Positions 43,248 through 53,622 of a stretch of 64,000 nt of DNA are shown piece after piece. Positions within the stretch are counted from its first letter, which is position 1. Each line of letters starts with the position of its first letter. This DNA comes from CAWAMD01 sp963783045 (lineage in GTDB: Bacteria > Actinomycetota > Nitriliruptoria > Nitriliruptorales > Nitriliruptoraceae): NCBI GenBank assembly GCA_963783045.1, contig CAWAMD010000005.1:682001-746000 (forward strand), written 5' to 3'. Below the pieces are notes generated by a model. That model did no database searches. It had not been told where the DNA came from and saw nothing but the letters and a program-made list of their open reading frames with translations. The translations under genes and the position numbers were made by a program.

Positions 43248-44280
43248 GCAGCACCTCCTCGTAGTAGTGGCAGGCACTCACCCGACTCGGGCCGGCCACC
43301 TGATACTGGGGCGGGACCTCCTCGACGCACCGCTCGCGCGCGTACGGACAGCGGGGGTGGAACGAGCACCCGGGCGGGATGTTGCGCAGGTCCGGCGGTG
43401 AGCCCGTGATCGGGTTGAGCCGCTGCCCTTTCTGGTCCGCCCGCGGGATCGACTGCATCAGCCCGAGGGTGTAGGGGTGAGCGGGGTTCGCGTAGATCTC
43501 GTCGATGCTGCCCGTCTCGACGATCTTGCCGGCGTACATGACGTTGACTTTGTCGGCGACCTCTGCCACGACCCCGAGGTCGTGCGTGATGAGGATCAGC
43601 CCCATCCCGGTCTCCTGCTGAAGCTCCGCCAGCAGCTCCATGATCTGTGCCTGGACGGTCACGTCGAGCGCGGTCGTCGGCTCGTCGGCGATGAGCACGT
43701 CCGGGTCGAGCGCGAGCGACATGGCCATCATGACGCGCTGGCGCATCCCGCCGGAGAACTCGTGCGGGTACGCGTTCACCCGCTCCCGAGCGGAGGGGAT
43801 CCGCACGCGCTCCATCAGCTCGACGACGTGGGGCAGCGCCTCCTTCTTCGACATCCCACGGTGGATGCGGAACATCTCGGCGATCTGCCAGCCGACGGGG
43901 AAGACGGGGTTCAACGCCGTCAGGGCATCCTGGAACACCATGGCGAGGTTCGCGCCGCGGACCTTGCGCCGCTCGTCGTCGGGAAGCGAGAAGAGGTCGA
44001 CGCCCCGGAACCGCACCGTCCCGTCGGTGATGAAACCCGGCGGGGTGTCGATGATGTCCATGACCGCCTGTGCGGACACGGACTTGCCGGAGCCGGACTC
44101 GCCGAGGATCGCGAGCGTCTCGCCCTCGTTCAGCGTGTAGCTCACCCCGTTGACCGCGTTCACGACGCCGTCGCGCGTGCGGAACTCGACGCTGAGGTCG
44201 GTGACCTCGAGCAGGGGCGCCGACCGGTCGATCGGGTGACCGCCGATGGTTGCTTGCGTGGTCTGTACAGCCATGGTCAC
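43234..44280 (-). CDS. dppD: Oligopeptide/dipeptide ABC transporter ATP-binding protein DppD/OppD
   Basis: First ATPase of the importer. Walker A GESGSGKSV, Q-loop VFQDALTALNPVFPVG, signature FSGGMRQRVMMAM, Walker B VLIADEP and the C-terminal PPGCSFHPRCPYARERC cysteine cluster are all present. The GTG start at 44280 overlaps the dppC stop as GTGA; an ATG six bases on is an alternative. Length 348 residues. Confidence 0.93.
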   Translation of the reverse strand: MTMAVQTTQATIGGHPIDRSAPLLEVTDLSVEFRTRDGVVNAVNGVSYTLNEGETLAILGESGSGKSVSAQAVMDIIDTPPGFITDGTVRFRGVDLFSLPDDERRKVRGANLAMVFQDALTALNPVFPVGWQIAEMFRIHRGMSKKEALPHVVELMERVRIPSARERVNAYPHEFSGGMRQRVMMAMSLALDPDVLIADEPTTALDVTVQAQIMELLAELQQETGMGLILITHDLGVVAEVADKVNVMYAGKIVETGSIDEIYANPAHPYTLGLMQSIPRADQKGQRLNPITGSPPDLRNIPPGCSFHPRCPYARERCVEEVPPQYQVAGPSRVSACHYYEEVLHESR

Positions 44281-45299
44281 CGGAGCTTCGGGTCGAGGGC
44301 GTCACGAAGGGCGTCGCCCATGAGGATGAAGCTGAACACCGCCACGCTGAGGAACGCGCCGGGGAACAGCAGCAGGTGGGGCCGGGTGGTGATGCGCGAC
44401 TGCGCCGTGTTGATCATCAGGCCCCACGAGATCGCAGGGAGCTGGAGCCCCACCCCGAGGTACGACAGCGCCGCCTCGGCGGAGATGATGACCCCCACCG
44501 AGATCGTCGCGTACACCATGACGGGAGCGATCGCGTTGGGCAGGATGTGGCGGACCATGATGCGCACGTCGCGGCTGCCGAGGGCCCGCGCCGCGTCGAC
44601 GTAGTCCTGCTCCTTGACCGACAGCACCGACGATCGCATGAGCCGCAGCATCGTCGGCCAGCCGAGGATGATCAGCACGAGCGCCACGTTCTTGAAGCTG
44701 TGATCGAGCACCGACAGGATCACGATCCCGCCGAGGATGAACGGCAGCGCGAACCAGATGTCCGCGATGCGGGCGATGATCGCGTCGAGGACGCCTCCGT
44801 AGAAGGCCGCCAGCGTCCCGAAGATGATGCCGATGGTGGCCGCGAACGCCATGACCACGAGGCCGATCGAGACCGACACGCGGGCGCCGTAGATCGTGCG
44901 CGTGTAGTAGTCGCAGCCCTGGACGTCGAACCCGAACGGGTGTCCCGAGGTGGGGCCGAGGACCGAGTTCGAGAGGTCGCAGTACTTCGGTTCGGGCGGA
45001 TGGCTCGTGAAGATGCCCGGGAACGCCGCCATGACCACGAACAGGAGGATCAGCAGGCCCGACACGATGAAGAGCGGGCTGGTGCGCAGCTCCCGCCAGG
45101 CGTCGGCCCAGAGACTTCCCTCTCGCCCGGACGCCGGCTCCTGGTACTCCACCGCCTCGTCGCCGACAGCACCGGGGACCGTGCCGGGACCCGACCCGAC
45201 CTCAACGTCCGGTCGGCGCGTGGTCGGCTCGAGAGGCTCGTTCGCGTCGTCGGTCGCGAGCCGGTCGCCCTGGTCGGGCCGTTGATCCCGGTCACTCAT
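44277..45299 (-). CDS. dppC: Peptide ABC transporter permease DppC/OppC
   Basis: The 340-residue permease has a long polar N-terminal extension (about 65 residues), then six hydrophobic helices. The EAA-loop region reads KEQDYVDAARALGSRDVRIMVRHILPNA. DppC-type genes end with GDALRDALDPKLR, present here. The ATG at 45299 overlaps dppB by eight bases. Confidence 0.93.
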   Translation of the reverse strand: MSDRDQRPDQGDRLATDDANEPLEPTTRRPDVEVGSGPGTVPGAVGDEAVEYQEPASGREGSLWADAWRELRTSPLFIVSGLLILLFVVMAAFPGIFTSHPPEPKYCDLSNSVLGPTSGHPFGFDVQGCDYYTRTIYGARVSVSIGLVVMAFAATIGIIFGTLAAFYGGVLDAIIARIADIWFALPFILGGIVILSVLDHSFKNVALVLIILGWPTMLRLMRSSVLSVKEQDYVDAARALGSRDVRIMVRHILPNAIAPVMVYATISVGVIISAEAALSYLGVGLQLPAISWGLMINTAQSRITTRPHLLLFPGAFLSVAVFSFILMGDALRDALDPKLR

Positions 45300-46215
45300 A
45301 GCGGATCCGTGGGTCGAGGACGCCGTACAGCAGGTCCACCAACAGGTTGGAGATCATGAACACCAGGACGAGGAACGTCGTCAGGCCGACGACCACCGTC
45401 CCCTCCTGGTTCAGCACCGACAGGTAGATCTGTCGGCCGATGCCGGGCAGGTTGAAGATCGTCTCGGTGATGATCGCGCCGCCCATGAGCGACCCGAGGT
45501 CGATGCCGAGGAAGGTGACCACCGGGATGAGCGAGTTGCGCAAGGTGTGGACGCCGATCACCCGGCGTCTCGGGAGCCCTTTGGCCGTCGCCGTGCGCAC
45601 GTAGTCGGCACGCAGGTTCTCGACGAGGCTCGTGCGGGTCAGTCGGGCGATGTACGCCAGCGACACCGACCCGAGGACCATGGCGGGCAGGACGTAGCTC
45701 ATCCACCCGTTGCGCACGCCGGCGATCGGGAACCAGTGCAGCTGCACGCCGAAGACGATCTGCGCCACGAAGCCCAGGACGAACACGGGGATCGAGATGA
45801 CGGCGGTCGTCGACACCAACACGAGGTTGTCGACGAAGCCGCCCTTGCGTAAGCCGGCCAGCACCCCGGCGGCGAGCCCCAGGACCGACTCGAAGATGAA
45901 GGCCCCGATCGCCAGCTTCGCGGTGATCGGGATCCGCTCCTTCATGATCTCCGAGACCTCGCGGCCGCGGAAGTCCTTGCCGAGATTGCCCGTGACGAGC
46001 CCGCCCACGTACTTGCCGTACTGGATCGGCAGCGAGTCGTTGAGGTTGTACTCCTCGCGCAGCTGCTGCAGCGTGCTCGGTGACACGGGCCGGTCACCGA
46101 ACAGTGCGCGCACCGGGTCGCCGGGGATCGCGAACACCATCGAATAGATGAGGAAGGTGGCGCCGACGAAGACGGGGATGAACTGGAGCAGGCGTCGCGC
46201 GATGTAGCGACCCAC
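45292..46215 (-). CDS. dppB: Peptide ABC transporter permease DppB/OppB
   Basis: The 307-residue permease has six hydrophobic spans, the N-terminal IARRLLQFIPVFVGATFLIYSMVFAIPGDP typical of DppB, and the EAA motif LRADYVRTATAKGLPRRRVIGVHTLRNSLIP. It ends with DLLYGVLDPRIRYE. The start is a GTG at 46215 with GGAG six bases upstream. It follows dppA after a 193-bp gap that holds a strong hairpin. Confidence 0.93.
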   Translation of the reverse strand: MGRYIARRLLQFIPVFVGATFLIYSMVFAIPGDPVRALFGDRPVSPSTLQQLREEYNLNDSLPIQYGKYVGGLVTGNLGKDFRGREVSEIMKERIPITAKLAIGAFIFESVLGLAAGVLAGLRKGGFVDNLVLVSTTAVISIPVFVLGFVAQIVFGVQLHWFPIAGVRNGWMSYVLPAMVLGSVSLAYIARLTRTSLVENLRADYVRTATAKGLPRRRVIGVHTLRNSLIPVVTFLGIDLGSLMGGAIITETIFNLPGIGRQIYLSVLNQEGTVVVGLTTFLVLVFMISNLLVDLLYGVLDPRIRYE

Positions 46216-46338
46216 GGTGGTCTCCTCTCCTCTACCCGCTTCGTCGACCCGCTGTCTTCAGCGCGCACGGGCGCGGGCGACCATACCGGGATGGCGCGCG
46301 TCGATGCAGCAACGGCGCGCACTACGAGCACATGCTGC

Positions 46339-46369
46339 GGGGGTGGCGGGAGGATCTCCCGCCACCCCC
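46339..46369 (-). terminator. Strong hairpin between dppA and dppB
   Basis: A perfect 14-bp stem (GGGGGTGGCGGGAG and its complement) with a 3-base loop lies 39 bases after the dppA stop. Such intercistronic hairpins after a binding-protein gene usually end most transcripts or protect their 3' ends, keeping DppA in excess of the permeases. No T-run follows. Confidence 0.7.
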
Positions 46370-46408
46370 GGACGTTACCCGATCAGTGGATCAGCAGCCG
46401 CTGGGCGA

Positions 46409-48122
46409 CTAGCTGTTGACCACCTCGATCTTGGACAGCGGGAACTGGTGGAACGGGGTGATCGTCACGTTCGTGATGTTCTCGCTGTAGAGGCCCAGCG
46501 AGTTGTTGTAGTAGAACGGGATGATCGGCAGGTCCTTCAGGAACATGTCGTCGGCCTGCTGGTAGAGCTGCGTCGCCTTCTCCACGGAGTCCGCGGCGTT
46601 GCCCTGCTTCACCAGTGCGTCCGCGTCCTCGTTGCAGTAGCCCGTGTAGTTCGACGAGCCGCCGCAGGCGAGGATCGGGCCGAGGTAGTTCTGCATGGAC
46701 GGGTAGTCCATGATCCAGGCCAGACGGTAGGGACCGGTCAGCTCGTTGGCCTCCATCTTCTGGAGGATCTCGGCGAACTGCATGGTCTGGAACTTGACGT
46801 CGGAGATGCCCAGGTTCTGCTGCCAGTTGTTGGCAACGGCCTGGTAGACCTCCTCGTGGCCCGCGCCGGCGTTGAACCAGATGTCCAGCGTGCCGTCGAG
46901 GCCGCCGGCCTGGTCGAACAGCTTCTTCGCCTCGTCCGGCTTGAAGGTGCATCCGTCACCACAGGCGCCCTCGCGGTAGCCGTTGATCACGGGGGCGACC
47001 ATGTCGTCGGCGGGACGCGCCGTCTTCAGGATCTTGTCCGTGATGGTCTGGCGGTCGAGGGCCATCGACAGGGCGTTGCGGATGTCGGCGTTGTCGAACG
47101 GCTTCTTGTAGGTGGGGAAGCCGATGTAGCCGAAGTAGGAGCTCGGGACGTTGATGAAGCGGTCACCGAACTGCTGCTTCGCCTCGTCGATGCGCTCGGT
47201 CGGGATGGTGTCCATCGCGTCGAGGTTGCCGGCGAGCAGGTCGTTGTACGCGGTGTTGATGTCCGCGTAGATCTTCAGCGTGACCGCGTCGGCGTGCGCC
47301 GGGTTGCCCGCGTAGTCCGGGTAGCGGACCTCACGGATCTGCTGGTCGTGCTCCCACTTGCCGTCCATCATGAACGGACCGTTGCCGATCGGCGCCTCCT
47401 CGTAGGCCTCGATGTCGTCGAAGGCTTCCTTCGGCATCGGGTAGAACACCGTGTACATGAGCTTCAGCGGGTACTGGCTGAAGGGCTCGGTGAGGTGCAC
47501 CTCGAAGGTGTGGTCGTCGACGACCTTGAGGCCGGACAGCTCCTTCGCGCTCGGCGTCGGTGCCTCGCTCGGAGCCCTCCGGCGGCGACGGGTTCAGGTC
47601 CTCGTAGCCCTGGATGTCGGCGAAGAAGTAGTTGCCGTCCGCGGCGTTGGGACCGTAGGCGCCCCAGTTCCACGCGTTGACGTAGTCCTGCGCGGTGACG
47701 GGGTCACCGTTGTGGAACGTCCAGCCGTCCTTCAGCGTGATGGTCCAGACGGTGTTGTCCGAGTTGTGCTGGATGTCCTTGGCCACGGCGTCCTTCGACT
47801 GGTCGCCCCAGAGCGGGTCGACCGTCTTGGGGTCGTAGTCGACGAGCGGGCTGAACAGGCCGGACAGGACCTTGTTGCCCTCGGACTCCGTCGTGGACTG
47901 CGGGATGAGGCGCTTGGGCTCTCCGATGTAGACGGAGAACTCACCACCCTGGTTGCCGCCGGCCGCCTCGGAGCCACCGCCGCCGGCGCTGCTCGACTCG
48001 CTGGCGGCCGGAGACTCGGACGTGCCGCCCGTGGTCTCATTGCCACCGCTTCCGCAGGCCGAGGCGACGAGCGCCACGGCCGTGAACACGCCAAGCGTGC
48101 CCGTTAGCTTCCTCATTCTCAT
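46409..48122 (-). pseudogene. dppA: Dipeptide-binding lipoprotein DppA-like, frame broken by one base
   Basis: The N-terminal half has a lipobox (VASAC, C23), a Ser/Gly-rich linker and the family 5 binding-protein start (PKRLIPQSTTESEGNKVLSGLFSPLVDYD). After NPSPPEGSE, near 47565-47572, one extra base shifts the frame; the other frame continues APTPSAKELSGLKVVDDHTFEVHLTEPFSQYPLKLMYTVFYPMP and runs to the normal end. The 1,714-bp span is one above a multiple of three. As it heads an intact dppBCDF set, an extra base in the sequence is likelier than gene death. Confidence 0.85.
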
Positions 48123-48439
48123 GGGCGTCGTTCCCTCCCTGGGATGTGACGTCTTCTACGACCGTGGTAGTACCGGACCTCGCACTCCGCCCCGGGAAAT
48201 GCATCGGGGCTTTTGTGACGCTGGCGCTCGTCCGGTTGGACGACCGACAGCCGCACACGAGAGAACGGACCGCTGGCCGTGTGGACAACCTAGCGTCAGG
48301 CATCCCTCACTGCGAGAAGGAAGCGCACACTGTGCGCTTGCCGGGCGACCGAGCGATCAACGCACGGCCCGCGCGTTCCCTGCCGGCACGACCCTGACGG
48401 TCACGTCGTGGAACCCCGTGAGGCGCGCCGGCGACCCGG
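48123..48439. other. 317-bp gap between pgk and dppA
   Basis: The dppA promoter must lie here on the minus strand, but no clear -35/-10 pair stands out. The region contains the 19-bp palindrome at 48321-48339. I see no gene. Confidence 0.5.
48321..48339 (-). terminator. 19-bp palindrome downstream of pgk
   Basis: AAGCGCACA and its exact complement flank one central base. It lies 100 bases past the pgk stop and, read on the minus strand, is followed by a short pyrimidine-rich stretch. It may end the gap-pgk transcript, but an operator role for dppA is also possible. Confidence 0.4.
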
Positions 48440-49636
48440 TCAGCGCCGCAGCGCAGCGACCCCCGGAAGCTCTGCGCCCTCGAGGAGCTCGAGCGACGCG
48501 CCCCCGCCGGTGGACACGTGGTCGACGGCGTCGTCGAGCCCGAAGCGTCGGATGGCCGCGGCCGAGTCGCCGCCGCCGACGACCGTGAACGCGTCGGCGT
48601 CGGCCATGGCCTGCGCGACCGCGCGGGTCCCGGCCGCGAACGACGACCACTCGAAGACGCCCATCGGCCCGTTCCAGAACACCGAGCCGGCCGCACGGAT
48701 GACGTCGGCGAACCGGTCCCGGGTCATCGGGCCGATGTCGAGGCCCATGTGGCCCTTCGGGATGCTGCCGAGCTCGATCGTGCTCGGGGGGGCGTCCTCG
48801 GCGAAGTGGGGCGCCGTCACGACGTCGACGGGCAGGTGCACGTCGATCCCGCGGCTGCGCGCCTCCTCGACGATCTCGCGCACCACATCGACCTGGTCCT
48901 CCTCCACCCTCGAGCCGCCGACGTCGGTGCCAGCGGCTTTCAGGAAGGTGAAGCACATGGCCCCGCCGACCGCGATCGCGTCGACGTGCTGCAGCAGGTT
49001 GCGCACCACCGTGAGCTTGTCGGACACCTTCGCCCCACCAAGCACGGCGACGTAGGGCCGGCGTGGGTCCGCGAGCAGCTGTCCGAGGACATCGAGCTCA
49101 CGCTCGAGGAGGAAGCCGGCGTAGCCGGGCAGCCGCGCCGGCACCCCGGTGATGCTCGCGTGGGCGCGGTGCGCGGCCCCGAACGCGTCGTCGACGTAGA
49201 CGTCCGCGAGGGCGGCGAGGTCGTCCGCGAACGCGTCGTCGTTGGCGGTCTCCCCCGGGTCGAACCGGAGGTTCTCGAGGAGGAGGACCTCACCGTCGGC
49301 CAGGTCGGCCGCCTTCGCTCTCGCATCCGGCCCGGCAACGTCGTCCGCGACGACGACGTCGCGCCCGAGGAGCTCGGACAGGCGGCGGCCGACCGGCTGC
49401 ATGGAGTAGGCCGGGTCGACCTGCCCCTTCGGGCGGCCGAGGTGGGACGCCATGACGACGCGCGCCCCGCGGTCGACCAGGGAGCGCAACGTCTCGAGCG
49501 ACGCCGTGATCCTCAGGTCGTCGGCGACCGCGCCGCCGTCGAGCGGCACGTTCAGGTCGGCACGCAGGAACACGCGCTGACCGGACGGATCGAGGTCACG
49601 GACGCTCGGCACGCCGTCGAGCAGTGGGGACGCCAT
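48440..49636 (-). CDS. pgk: Phosphoglycerate kinase
   Basis: Transfers the acyl phosphate of 1,3-bisphosphoglycerate to ADP. Substrate motifs are RVFLRADLNVPLD and ASHLGRPKG; the nucleotide site shows LGGAKVSDKL, FWNGPMGVFE and VVGGGDSAAA. The protein is 398 residues. The ATG at 49636 lies two bases after the gap stop, so gap-pgk are coupled. tpiA, usually next, is displaced by the dpp operon. Confidence 0.96.
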   Translation of the reverse strand: MASPLLDGVPSVRDLDPSGQRVFLRADLNVPLDGGAVADDLRITASLETLRSLVDRGARVVMASHLGRPKGQVDPAYSMQPVGRRLSELLGRDVVVADDVAGPDARAKAADLADGEVLLLENLRFDPGETANDDAFADDLAALADVYVDDAFGAAHRAHASITGVPARLPGYAGFLLERELDVLGQLLADPRRPYVAVLGGAKVSDKLTVVRNLLQHVDAIAVGGAMCFTFLKAAGTDVGGSRVEEDQVDVVREIVEEARSRGIDVHLPVDVVTAPHFAEDAPPSTIELGSIPKGHMGLDIGPMTRDRFADVIRAAGSVFWNGPMGVFEWSSFAAGTRAVAQAMADADAFTVVGGGDSAAAIRRFGLDDAVDHVSTGGGASLELLEGAELPGVAALRR

Positions 49637-49638
49637 GG

Positions 49639-50643
<1,005 letters not shown>

Positions 50644-50678
50644 GGGAGCTCCTTCGGGTTGGATCGAAGATCACCTCG

Positions 50679-50684
50679 ACACTA
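50679..50684 (-). promoter_or_regulatory. Putative extended -10 of gap-pgk
   Basis: TGCTAGTGT on the minus strand has the TGn extension before TAGTGT. It lies in the 71-bp whiA-gap gap, about 36 bases before the gap ATG. Confidence 0.4.
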
Positions 50685-50714
50685 GCAGTGCCGTTGCGGG
50701 GTGCTCGGGGCCGT

Positions 50715-51746
50715 TCAGCCCGGCCGGACGCCCCCGTTCGACGCGTCGCCCCCGGTCGTCCGACCGTCGTGATCGGCCGCGTCCGGGCCGTCACCCTCCG
50801 CGAAGGCCCGGAGGCGCTGGAGGCGTCGGAAGACGGCCGACTTGCCCACCGGCGGGTCGCACAGCTCGCCCACCTCGCTCAGCGACGCCGACGGGTTGGC
50901 GAGCCGTGCGAGGGCGACCTGCCGCAGATCCTCGCCGAGCCCTTCCCAGCCCACCGCGCTGATCGCCGCCTCGACCGTGGCGGTCTGGGCGGCGGCGGCC
51001 TCGACGGCACGCCGGAGGTTCGCGGCGTCCGCGTTCGCGAGCCGGTTTGCCTCGCTGCGCAGCGACCGGCGCAGCCGACGCTCGTCCCAGAGGAGGAAGC
51101 TGTTCGTGGCCCCCATCGCCGTGAGCAGCTCACCGATGGCCTCCCCGGACTTGCACACGACCCGCGGCGGGTCGCCGGCGACCGCCGTGACGGTGTGCTC
51201 GGGCAGGATCTGCCGGACGACCGCGGCGACCTCCTCCGCCAGCGCGTGGTGGGCGACCCCGATCTCGAGGTGGGCGGGGCGGCCCGGGCGGCTCACGCTC
51301 CCCGCCGCCAGGAACGCGCCGCGTGCGAACGCGGCCGCCTGCCGCGGGCGTGTGGCCACGTCACCGGGAAGCGACAGCGAGAGCCGCCCGTCGGCGTCGG
51401 CGAGCCCGAGCTCGCGGGTGACGACGGCGCCGGGGACGACGACCGCGTAGTCGCTGCGCGAGCGCACACCGTCGGGGGCACGCACCCGCAGCTCCGCGCG
51501 GACGCCGAAGCGGCGGTGCAGCAGCGCGTAGACCCGTCGGGCAACCGCGCCCGACGAGGTGACGACATCGACGGTCATCCCGGCCGTCCCCGTCGCGTCG
51601 CCACCGAGATGGAGGCTGCCGGCGAGGCGCACGAGCGCCATGAGCTCGGCGCGCTGCTCACCGTCGCTGCCGGGCGCGAGCCGGCTCAGCTCCTGCTTCA
51701 CCTGCTCGGTGAACCCGACCGCGGCCTCGGGACGGCGCGTGGCCAT
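50715..51746 (-). CDS. whiA: Sporulation/division regulator WhiA
   Basis: The 343-residue protein has the WhiA N-terminal and degenerate LAGLIDADG-like regions (KQELSRLAP, AAFARGAFLAAGSVSRPGRPAHLEI, SGEAIGELLTAMGA) and a C-terminal helix-turn-helix (LGEDLRQVALARLANPSASLSEVGELCDPPVGKSAV). It regulates cell division genes in actinobacteria and Firmicutes. The ATG overlaps the yvcK stop as TGATG. The gene order uvrC-rapZ-yvcK-whiA is conserved. Confidence 0.95.
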   Translation of the reverse strand: MATRRPEAAVGFTEQVKQELSRLAPGSDGEQRAELMALVRLAGSLHLGGDATGTAGMTVDVVTSSGAVARRVYALLHRRFGVRAELRVRAPDGVRSRSDYAVVVPGAVVTRELGLADADGRLSLSLPGDVATRPRQAAAFARGAFLAAGSVSRPGRPAHLEIGVAHHALAEEVAAVVRQILPEHTVTAVAGDPPRVVCKSGEAIGELLTAMGATNSFLLWDERRLRRSLRSEANRLANADAANLRRAVEAAAAQTATVEAAISAVGWEGLGEDLRQVALARLANPSASLSEVGELCDPPVGKSAVFRRLQRLRAFAEGDGPDAADHDGRTTGGDASNGGVRPG

Positions 51747-52714
51747 CAGCGCCTCGCGGCGGCCAGCAGCGAGGTCAGCACCCGGCCGAGCCGCACGGGG
51801 TCGTGGCCGTCGTCTCCGTCGAGGAGGTCGGCGACGACGATCTGTGCGACACGCGATCTGCAGGCGTCGGCGTCCACGTCCAGCCGGCGTCCGGGACCGG
51901 CGGGCGGCGGCCCGTGGTGGGCGACGAGGACATCGACGTGCAGGCTCGGCACGTGGTCGGCGAGCGCATCGAGATGGTCGACGATGTCCATGCCCTCGGT
52001 CTCGCCGGGCTGCTCACGCAGGTTCGCGACGAAGACCACGGGTACCGCAGCGTCGGAGACGGCCTCGGCAACGTCCCGGACGAGCAGGTTCGGGATGATG
52101 CTCGTGTAGAGCGACCCGGGGCCGATCACGACGAGGTCGGCCCGGCGGATGGCCTCGACCACGTCCCGGGGCGCGGTCGCGTCGGCAGGCTCGAGCCAGA
52201 CACGCTGGACGCGCGGGGTCGTCGCGACCCGCTTCTGCCCCGAGATCTCGCGCTCCTCGGTGCGGGCGAGGAGGGTCAGCGGCGTCGTGGTGCACGGCAG
52301 GACCCGGCCCGGGACGCCGAGCAGCTCGCACAGCTCGTCGAGGGCCGCCACGACGTCGCGGCCGTTGAGGTCCTCGAGCGCCACCATGATCAGGTTCCCG
52401 AGGCTGTGACCGGCCAGCTCACCGCGCGGGAAGCGGTACTCGAGGAGACGCGAGAGGTCGTCGCGGCGGCTCAGCGCCGCGATCGCCTTGCGCAGGTCTC
52501 CCGGCGGGATGATGTCGCCGAGGTCGCGGCGCAGGCGGCCCGACGACCCGCCGTCGTCGGCCACCGTCACGACGGCCGTGGTGTGGCCGGCAACCCGGCT
52601 CAGCGCCTGCAGCGTCCGGCTCAGCCCGTGGCCACCGCCGATGGCGACCGCATGCGCGTGGGTCGCCGCGACGACGTCCTCGCGCGTGCGCTCCGGGAGG
52701 TCGACCATCGTCAT
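51746..52714 (-). CDS. yvcK: YvcK/CofD family gluconeogenesis factor
   Basis: The 322-residue protein has the CofD-like nucleotide site AIGGGHGLSRTLQAL, VTVADDGGSSGRLRRDLG, and GPGSLYTSIIPNLLV. YvcK proteins control carbon flux and cell wall synthesis and bind UDP-sugars in characterised species. The ATG at 52714 overlaps the rapZ stop as ATGA. Enzyme activity is not established for the family. Confidence 0.93.
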   Translation of the reverse strand: MTMVDLPERTREDVVAATHAHAVAIGGGHGLSRTLQALSRVAGHTTAVVTVADDGGSSGRLRRDLGDIIPPGDLRKAIAALSRRDDLSRLLEYRFPRGELAGHSLGNLIMVALEDLNGRDVVAALDELCELLGVPGRVLPCTTTPLTLLARTEEREISGQKRVATTPRVQRVWLEPADATAPRDVVEAIRRADLVVIGPGSLYTSIIPNLLVRDVAEAVSDAAVPVVFVANLREQPGETEGMDIVDHLDALADHVPSLHVDVLVAHHGPPPAGPGRRLDVDADACRSRVAQIVVADLLDGDDGHDPVRLGRVLTSLLAAARR

Positions 52715-53622
52715 TCGCTGCCCAGGTCCCGGTGCTCGACGCTCACCGGCACGTCGGTGGTGCGTCCGAGGTAGGCACCGATCTCCTCGCCGATCGCCAC
52801 CGACCGGTGCTTGCCGCCCGTGCACCCGATCGCGATCGTCAGGTAGCGCTTGCCCTCCTCGATGTAGCCGGGGACGACCACGTCGAGCAGCCCCTCGAAG
52901 GCACGCATGAAGGGCGGCGTGGCGTCCTGGCCGAACACGTACTCGCGAACGGGCGCGTCGCGGCCGGTGAAGGGCTTGAGCTCCTCCACCCAGTGCGGGT
53001 TCGGGAGGAACCGCACGTCGATCACCATGTCGGCGTCCCTGGGCACCCCGTACTTGAACCCGAACGACACCACCTTCACGTGGATGGTCGCCTCGTCGGG
53101 CGACCCGAGCGTGTCGACGACCCGGTCACGCAGCTCGTGGACGTTCAGGTCGGAGGTGTCGAGGAGCAGGTCGGCCATGCCGCGTAGCTCGGTCAGCAGG
53201 GTGCGCTCGTTGCGGATACCGGCGTGCACACCGCCGCCGTCGTCGGCCGGATGCCGGCGGCGGGTCGCCTCGAAGCGGGTGACGAGGGTCTCGTCGTCGG
53301 CCTCGAGGAACACGACCCGGACGCTCACGGCGCTGTCGCGCAGCTCGCGGATCGCGTCGACCAGCTGCCCGAAGAACTCACGCCCGCGGACGTCGGCGAC
53401 CAGCGCGAGCCGGTCGACGCTGCTGCCGGGACCGAAGGCGAGCTCGACGACCTTGCCGAGCAGCGTGGGCGGCAGGTTGTCGATCACGAAGTAGCCGAGG
53501 TCCTCGAGCACCTTCGCGACCTGGGTGCGCCCGGCCCCCGACATGCCCGTGATGATGACGATATCGGGCGTGGTCGCCATGTCGGCGGGTGCCGTCGACA
53601 GGTCGAGTGCGGCGTCGCTCAC
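52711..53622 (-). CDS. rapZ: RNase adapter RapZ / P-loop nucleotide-binding protein
   Basis: The 303-residue protein has a P-loop GMSGAGRTQVAKVLEDLGYFVIDNLP and the C-terminal SFGFKYGVPRDADMVIDVRFLPNPHW and IGCTGGKHRSV motifs of the RapZ/YvcJ family. In E. coli RapZ guides RNase E to small RNAs; the actinobacterial role is unclear. The GTG start overlaps the uvrC stop as GTGA. Confidence 0.93.
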   Translation of the reverse strand: MSDAALDLSTAPADMATTPDIVIITGMSGAGRTQVAKVLEDLGYFVIDNLPPTLLGKVVELAFGPGSSVDRLALVADVRGREFFGQLVDAIRELRDSAVSVRVVFLEADDETLVTRFEATRRRHPADDGGGVHAGIRNERTLLTELRGMADLLLDTSDLNVHELRDRVVDTLGSPDEATIHVKVVSFGFKYGVPRDADMVIDVRFLPNPHWVEELKPFTGRDAPVREYVFGQDATPPFMRAFEGLLDVVVPGYIEEGKRYLTIAIGCTGGKHRSVAIGEEIGAYLGRTTDVPVSVEHRDLGSE

